The notes below the pieces were generated by a model. It was not told the DNA's origin. It worked only from the letters and a program-made list of their open reading frames with translations, and searched no databases. From contig QEOQ01000092.1 of assembly GCA_010279815.1 (NCBI GenBank), forward strand, positions 74,118 through 138,117: a DNA stretch of 64,000 nucleotides, read 5' to 3'. Position numbers and translations under genes: made by a program. Shown one piece after another: positions 35,701-44,700 of this stretch. Each line of letters begins with the position of its first letter. Positions within the stretch are counted from its first letter, which is position 1. Source of the stretch: Brachionus plicatilis (lineage: Eukaryota > Rotifera > Eurotatoria > Ploima > Brachionidae).

Positions 35701-38700
35701 TGATTGTTTAGTGCTTTCTAAATTCATTGTTGTGAATTCACTTTCAATTTTGAAAAAATGATCAATTTAACGCAACCCAACCACAGTCAATGCAAAAGTT
35801 TTAAGCAAGATATGACAATGAAACTTTCTGATTGCACTAATGGGTGCCATTGTGAAATTTCATACAAAACTTCCAATACAAAACTAAAAAAATTATATTA
35901 CTTTTGTTCTAAATGTCAAAAACTTGTTCTGTAAATGAAACAAAGTGAAACAACTGTTGTTTCACCCTCTGCAGAAATCTGCAAAAGCTGTGCAAATAAA
36001 TTCCTCTTTATTTTTAATACTTTTAAATAGGGTGCAATTTTGCAGAATTTGCACAGCTTTTGCAGATTTCTGCAGAGGGTGAAACAACAGTTGTTTCACT
36101 TTGTTTCATTTACAGAACAAGTTTTTGACATTTAGAACAAAAGTAATATAATTTTTTTATTTTTGTATTGGAAGTTTTGTATGAAATTTCACGATGCCCT
36201 AATGGATACAATTGGGCAAAATTGAATAAAGAAGTGATTGCAAAAGAAAAAGACAATTGTAGATACAATTCATTTGCCACGTTCAAAAATGTGCAATTTT
36301 GTATATTGTGTGTTTGTATTCCAAAAAACAACGAATGGAAAAAAAGTACTTGCAGCTGTCCTGGATTCTTAAAAAATTACATGGATAAACATATCATTGG
36401 GATGTCAATAAGATTGAAACACTGCAAACGACTCTGTATTAAAATAGCTCTTAATTAAATAGCTATATCAAAAAAACTGTACAAAATAACAAGACAAATT
36501 AATTAATTATAGCTATTTCAAAATAGCTCTTTTATTTTTTTGAAAATAGCGCAATCATGATAGCAAATAAAAATATCTAATAATTTCTCTCACTTTTTTT
36601 ATTCTTTTTACAAGTAATTATAATGATGGCTCAAGTAATTGATGTTGATAATTTAACAAACAATTTCAATTCTATAAGTGTTAATCAAATTGGCCAAGTG
36701 ACTTTATCTCAAAAAAATTGAGAATTTTTTTATTAAATAAAATTAGTTATTTTGACTTACTATTTTTTTTACTTGGTTATTTTAATTGAGCTATTCTAAC
36801 TTAAGCTAATTTAACCGTTTCCGCTGCAAACGATTACCTGAAGCCAAAAATGCAGAAATTGGTAGCAAACGTAAAAGAGGTAGACCTGCAAAAGCAAAAA
36901 GTGCTTTACTAGTGCAATAATGCTTTGATTAATGCTACTTTCTTATAAAGTTTATGTACATTTTTTACTTTTATAATGCTTAAGAAAGTTTTTTCAATGA
37001 TATTTTATAAATTAATTAATGTTTGTTTCTATACAATTTAATGCTAGATAAGTGAAAAATTAATGCTCGTTCAGTATTATTTTAATGTTCAAATAAATAA
37101 AAGCCAATTTCAAAATAAATTAATTTCAACTGGAAGAAATTTTTGTTAATTGAAACGGCATGTGCTAATTATTAACTAAAATTATCAATTTTTCACCAAT
37201 TTTCTTAGATGAATATAAAAATGACTTACTCTTTATACTTAATTAATTTTAAATTTTTTTTTAGTAATTTTAGTTAAAAAATAAACAATCATCAATTGAA
37301 ACTAATAAATTTTAATTTTATTTTATAAAGATGCGCTTCAACACACTTTTGGAACTACACAACTTGTGGTAAAATTGAGTCAAAGCTAACTAATTTAAAT
37401 TTAGCTTAATATTTTTTAATCAGTTCCTAAATTTTTGAATGGATCATCTTGTATCCACAACATACAATGTGATACAGATAAATTTTTGACTTGTGATTCT
37501 TCCAACGACCAATGTTTGTAAAAGCCAAAAATTTTAAATCTTAAAATTTATTTGTACTAAATTCTAAAATTAAAAAAAGATGTAATTCTGTTAGCTATTG
37601 GGATTCTTCTCTTCCCGAATGCAGTAAATATTTAAAAAATTTTAATTCATCTATTTAATTTTTTCCAAAAAAGCTGCCAAACTTCCGCTTAATACTGCAT
37701 GCACTGAAACATACCAATGCAGAGACTATCTTGGATTAGAGTGTTCCACAACTTGCAGGTAAAATTTTAATCTACTTTTTTGAGATTTGAATTTTTATCG
37801 AACTTCTATCAAAAAGGTGTCCAGCTGATTATTACTGGGTAAATTTATATTTGAAAAAAAATTTTTTTTTTTTAAATAATTTATTCAATATTTTGCTTGA
37901 AGGATAATACAAGATGTTGTAAGGAAAATTTTAGTTTTCCTATTTTTTAATTAGTAAAAAATTGGTTTTAAGCTCCACAATTATCCTACTATGAATCTTG
38001 CACTAACTCTGGACATGAACCGTGTCTGCTAAGCAAAGGCTTACAATGCTCTACTGGCAGATGCCGGTATATTCCATAACATAATGCTTATTTTTTACCT
38101 GCTAATTCAATTTTTTAAAATTTTAGATGCTCAGACATTCAAAAATATTGGAATTATATAGAGTGCGGTAACAAAAATTTTTGTCAAATAATAAAATGTT
38201 TTTTTTTAATCCCCAGTTAAAAATTTATAATCTGCTAACAACAATCTATTCACCAAAAAAAGAAATTTTTTCTTTATAAAAAAAAATTCTTATAAAAAAT
38301 CATTTTAATTTTACTTAAGTTTTTTTTTCGACAAAAGAGTTATTTAATATCATAGAAGTATTTTTAAAATGCAAAGAGAAATTTTTAGAATAATGATGAT
38401 TTTTGGTGATAGGAAAATTCAAAGCCTATCCTAAAAATGTTTTAATGCTTTAAATATACATTATATGCATAAAAAGTAAACGAAATAATAAAGATAAACT
38501 TAAAATCGATTTTTAAATCGATATATTTTAACACATAAATAAGAACAAGTAAATAAAAATTATCAATTATATATCAAATAAAATTTTAACTAATTTTCAA
38601 TTTATAAAAATATTTTTTTTCAAATTACAATTAGAATTAGCTTGTTAAAATGCAATAAAAATACTAAAATAAAATTCAATTATTTTTCACATGAATTTTT

Positions 38701-41700
38701 AGGCAGCGGTGAAGTTTGGAGCAGAGCAAATTTTTTTTCTAATTTAAAAATTAAATGATAATTTTGTAAAATTTTGAAATTTTTTACATGAAATTAAAAA
38801 AAAAGTTTAAAAAACTTAACATTTAGCATTGTTTCTATCAACATTCGATCTATCCTTCTAAATATAAAGAATTTTTAAATTTTTTTCTTTTGTTTAATTT
38901 TAACAGATTTTGTTTAAAAAATGTTTAGAAATTATTTTTAAAATAATTGCTAGGAATTGAAAAAAAACAGGTTTTCAATTTAATAAAACAAATTTGGCAA
39001 CAGTTTTTGCTCCAAACTTCATCACCGCATTTTTTGTCAATTTATTAAAAAATTAAATAAAACTTATTCAGCTAACTCTGTACTCTTTTAGACGATATAG
39101 GAAGACAAATTGGAATTTTTTAGAATTTATTTAATCTTAAAATTAAAAAAAAAAAAAATTAATTTTTTAAAATAAAAAATTTTAATTATTTCTTCAAAAT
39201 ATATTTAAATTGTAGTTCTATACAATGCTGATTTGATAGTAAGGTTCTTTAGTAACTTTACGAAAACTTACATATCTAAGGACAGGATAATTTACAAGAA
39301 ATTTGGAAAAATAAAGTTAAAACAAAAATGCTAAAAAATTATATTTTTTAGGCCATTTTTAACATTTCTAGTGCAAGATACAAATATTTAAAAAAAAAAA
39401 ATTTCATAAAAAATAAAATTCAACAAAAAATCAATTTAAAAAAATTTTAAATTTAAAAATCGGTTTTTTTAATAGATTTAGAAAATATTTTTTTTAATTA
39501 TTCAATTTTTTTAATCTACATAAAAAGTATATCATTTAACAATAGAAATATTTTAATAAATTTTAAAGATTAATTTTAATATTTAAAGATAAACTCTTTG
39601 ATTTGAAATGATATTTTGAATTGATCTTCAACTTAAAGATTCCATAATTTAAAATTAAAATCATTAGATATAATAAATTATCAGCTATTTTATTAAGAAA
39701 ACACATTTTTTTTGTTTATCTCTTGTTTTAACTGGATTTATTTCTTTAACTTAAGTTATTTTCCTGATTTTAATTTCAATAAACTATTAATAAGATAATG
39801 GCGTAAATTTAAATTAAAAAATAAGATTAAAACCTAAAAAATATTTATTTAATTTTTTGAATAAATATTTTTTTTTATTTTTTAGCTCTTGAAATTGAAC
39901 AATTAGTTTTTAATGAATTTTTCGCTTTTTTATATGCCTTCTAAAAAGATTCTTCATTAGGGAAAATTTAGAAAGATTAATTAAGATAAAATTTTATCCA
40001 TTATTTTAACATTAACTTAATTGATTAGTGTAAATTTATTTATTTATTAGAAAATCAACCTCCAACAGTGATTTTTTTGATCCTAAACTTTAAGAAGACA
40101 TAAAATTCTATATAGCTTGAATATCCAGTAAATCTAATGGTTAAGGGTCAGTTTAAATGAATTTTTTTTTTATTATTAAGCATTTTTATAGTTATTTCTT
40201 AGACTAATGTATTTAATATTCCGGTCACTTTTTTGAATTTTGATTGAATAATTTTTAATATTTTTTTTATAGATTTTCGAGATATATAATAAAAATATAT
40301 GTCAAAATTCTGTTAAAAAATGATGATCTTAAATAAAAAAAATTTAAAAAAAAATTAATCTTGAGCTCAAATTTTACGCTAAATTTTAAATATTAAAAAT
40401 TTTTAAATATTATAAGTTCTTGTAATTGATGTTCGATTAAGCCCTAAATTAGCAACTTAATAGCTGGGTGTAAAAATCCTCCGAGATTCTTCCAGTGGTC
40501 AATCTATCCAAATGTAATAGAATCGAAACTTACGCTAAAAAGGATAGAAAAGATCAAAATTTTTTTTTGCGTTAAAAATTTTTTTTTGGAGAGAATTGAT
40601 AAAATTTTGATTATTGCCAAAATAATAATTTTTTTTTATTTGGATGATAAATTTTATTTGTGTGAAAAAATGACACTTTTGAAAAATTTGTGTAAAATTT
40701 TTTAATTTAGTTCCAAAAATTTTACATGGAGAAAATTGTATTTATCAAAGAATTACATTTGAGAACAACCAGTGTGCAGACTATTCGCCATATTCTTTGA
40801 TTTGCTTGGCAACCCCTTATGTGGCTAACTCTTGGTCTTGCCAGTAAACCAAACAGTTTCTTATATTTCTGTTTTTAAGATTAATTTTTTAAAATAAAGA
40901 TGCAGAACAACTCAATATTATGATTCAGGATCTGGACAATGCGTGAGCCGAAGAACCTTCCGGCAATCTTGCACTGTGTCATCTCAGTGCCAGGACTATT
41001 TTGGTCTCATTTGCTATTCAAATAGTACATGTCTTTGTCCATCAACTCAGTATTGGGTTAGATTTTGAATTTTTAAAATTTTTGTTTAAAATTTTTTTTC
41101 AAAATAGAATACTGCTCAGTCACGTTGTCGTAAGTCTTTTTCAAAAGAGTTATTTTAAAAATTTATTATCAAATTTAATTTACTCAGGAGAAAAAATAGC
41201 TTATGGTCAGCCTTGTACTGTTACAAGCGATGGTGCAAATGAATCATGTCAAGTAAAATGATCAAAAACAAAAAAAATTAAATAAAATTTTTTTGAAGGA
41301 TTATGCTTTTGTATTTTGTATATCATCTACTTGCAGGTAGTATAATTATTTTTTTTATAGATTAAATTTAAATCATGCACAAATATATATTCAATGAATT
41401 AAAAATAACTTAAAAAGAGAGAGTTTTATTCGGATAAAAGATGGATCTAAAACTTTTAAAAAATCCTCAGCTTTTTTGGAAATATTTCACGGATTGGTGT
41501 TGAAAATTAAAAAAAAAGTAGAATCTTTAATGTACGAAATAAGTGATTAGATTCGTTGATTTATCTTTTTAAAATCAAAAAAAAAAATGGAAAAAAATAA
41601 TTAAAATATATTGAACTTTATTCGGTTAAAAATCCAAGAAAATCTGTTCAGTAATTCTCTTATAACTTGTTTACAAAATTTCGATAAAAACATTACAAAT

Positions 41701-44700
41701 AATTATTGTCTAACAAATAATTATAAATTTTTTTTTATTATCAGAATACAGTTTATTAAAATTTTTATAATATTTTTACATTTTTTGACGTAAATTTTCT
41801 ACTTTTACGTAGNNNNNNNNNNNNNNNNNNNNNNNNNNNNNNNNNNNNNNNNNNNNNNNNNNNNNNNNNNNNNNNNNNNNNNNNNNNNNNNNNNNNNNNN
41901 NNNNNNNTTTTAAATATGTTTATCTCATTATGAAAGCTCTAAAAAGATTTATTTTTTTTAATTAAAAAAAAATACAGTACTGATTTGTTCCTATGGTTTT
42001 ACCAAAATTTACGCGAATTTACCAAAATTTTAGTAAATTTACGGGAATTACGGTAATTTTACGTAAAATCGCAAAAGTGAAAAACAGTAAATTTACCGGA
42101 ATTCCCGTAAATTTACTAAAATTTAACAGATTTTAGGTAAAATTTCGTAAAAACGAAAAGGGCCAAAAAAATCCAAATTTTTGCAAAATTAATAAAAAAT
42201 TTCAAATAAAAAAAAAAGTATTTTTTTATACAAATTTTCGTAAATTTTTATTGATTTTAGTGAAAAATAGTAAAAAAAAGTGAAAAAAGTTAAAAAAAAA
42301 GAAAAATTAAAATCAAGTTTTTCTAATATTGAAATTATTAGATACATATATTTTAGTGATTTGACCAGTCATCATTTTTCTCAATTACAATTTCAATTAC
42401 CTAATTTGAACCCTATTGAAATGCTGTGGAATGAAATGAAAGAATTTGCTTGAGAAAAAATTGTGTTAACCAAAGCTGATGCAGCATTGGCTATAAGATA
42501 ATTTGAAAAATCACTAACTGTTGAAAAATGTAGTAAATATATAAATAATCTGAAAAAGGTTGAAATTTAAATTAAAGTTTTTGGCTTTTTAAAATATTAA
42601 CTTTGATAAATTAGGTAATTGAAATTGTGATTGAGAAAAATGGCGACTGGTCAAATCACTAAAATATATGTATCTAATAATTTCAATATTAAAAAAACTT
42701 GATTTAAATTTTTCTTTTTTTTTAACTTTTTTTCACTTTTTTTCACTTTTTTTTACTATTTTTCACTAAAATCAATAAAAATTTACGAAAATTTGTATAA
42801 AAAAATACTTTTTTTTTTATTTGAAATTTTTTATTAATTTTGCAAAAATTTGGATTTTTTTGGCCCTTTTCGTTTTTACGAAATTTTACCTAAAATCTGT
42901 TAAATTTTAGTAAATTTACGGGAATTCCGGTAAATTTACTGTTTTTCACTTTTGCGATTTTACGTAAAATTACCGTAATTCCCGTAAATTTACTAAAATT
43001 TTGGTAAATTCGCGTAAATTTTGGTAAAACCATAGGAACAAATCAGTACTGTATTTTTTTTTAATTAAAAAAAATAAATCTTTTTAGAGCTTTCATAATG
43101 AGATAAACATATTTAAAATCCCACTTTCTGTAAATTATCCTTTCTATCCGTAAAAATTAGAAATTGAAAATTTTTAAATAAAATCTACATTTTTTTTTTG
43201 ATTTTTTATTTTCAATAAATATTTTTTATTCAGTATCAAACAGTTCATGTTATTTTTGTAGATAGAGAAACTTGGTCAAGGACTAATGAAAAAAGAGTGT
43301 AAAAATAACGTGGTTTTTTAAATTCTAGTAGAAAATTATTTATAATAACAATTGTTAATTTTTTTTAATTGGATTTCTGTCTAATTGACCTTAAAAAAAA
43401 GCAACTGTAAATATAAAAAAAATAAATAAAGATATTGTGTTAAAGCTTAGAAATTCGATTCGGATTTGTCTTTTAAGCATAACCGGTGTGAAGAAGCAAA
43501 TTTATCATAAAAGGCAATTTTTTTCTGTTGATTAGTTCATTCATTCTATTTTAGTTAATTTTAATGAACATCTTTTTTCATGAAAAAAAAAAGCTCTCAT
43601 CACATTTATTACATCAAGTGTTTTTATTTATTTATTTATTGAATTTAATTAACCTCTTTAAGGAGAAGTCAAGGAATAAAAAATTTAAAAAGAGTTTTAT
43701 AAAAAATATAAAAACAAAATTCAAAGTTAAAAAAAAAAAAAGAAAGATTGTGAATTTTATAAGATCACTAAAGTGCTGATTAAGAAGTAAATAATTTTTT
43801 AATTTTAGTTGTAGAAACTAGATAGAAAAATAAGTAATGAAGTTTTGAAATTTTATAATTTTAACCATCTCGATCAGATCTTCTCTTAATCTTCTGGTCT
43901 CTAGACTGGTCAAATTCAATGCAGCTAATCTTTCTGAATAGCTTAGCTTTTTTAGCTCTGGAACCAATTCTTTTTTTAAGTACGAGTTCCAAACTTGAAC
44001 TCCATATTCTAGATACGGTCGAACAAAAGCTTTATATAACCTACTTACTGTTTCTTTGTTCTGGAATTTGATAGTTCGCCTTATTGAACCTAAAACTGAA
44101 TTAGCTTTATTTGCAGCGGTGGTGACTTTATTTGACCACTTCAAATTGTTCGTAATTATAATCCCTAGATCTGGTTCCGCCTCTGTTTTCGAAATACTCG
44201 TTTGATTAATTGTGTAGTTGAAATTCGGGTAATTCGTACCACAGTGCATCACTTTACATTTCTCTTCGTTTAGCTACAGTGGTGTTACGATATCTGTATT
44301 TTACTATTTTTTACTATATTTTACGTAAAATTTAGTAAATTTACGCAATTTTACGTAAATAGTAAAAATAGTAAAAACCAAAATGTCCAAAAAAAGCCGA
44401 AATTTTGACATTTTTTAAAAATTTTTTGTTTTTTTTTTAGTTTTTTATTTTTAAAGAAAAAAAAAAAATTTGTAAGTTTTACTTTTTTTTACCTTTTTTT
44501 ACGTAAATTATGGTAAATTTTGGTAAATTTTAAATAAAAAGAGTAAAAATACGGAAAATAATGAAAAATTTTTTAAAAATACTAATATACATTTTTAACT
44601 GATTTTTTTATTTAAAAAAATATTTAATCGCTAATATTTATAAAATTTTAAAAAACCTATAAAATATAAACTAATGGTTCCACCATTCACCTTCTTTCTC

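Larger units (their letters stand above)
35758..36920 (+). pseudogene. small SWIM/AT-hook protein gene broken by two insertions
   Basis: Three pieces, 35758-35843, 36206-36431 and 36834-36920, join to 132 codons without a stop once each insertion and one copy of its target duplication are left out (7 bp CTAATGG, 10 bp CTGCAAACGA). Visible features are WKKSTCSCPGFLKNY (SWIM CxC), MDKHIIGMSIRLK (the xCxH half, with Asp in place of Cys), and a C-terminal AT-hook KRKRGRPAK then LLVQ. This is the C-terminal pattern of MULE-type transposases and their relatives in invertebrates. The frame is open upstream of the ATG to 35722, so the start is uncertain and the piece may itself be the tail of a longer transposase. 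The missing zinc ligand and both insertions make it non-functional. Confidence 0.7.

Noticed and set aside
36168..36458. 96-residue open frame taken as a complete gene with its own ATG
   Set aside because: Its first 13 codons are MITE sequence and its last 9 come from the second insertion. The real coding segment is only 36206-36431.
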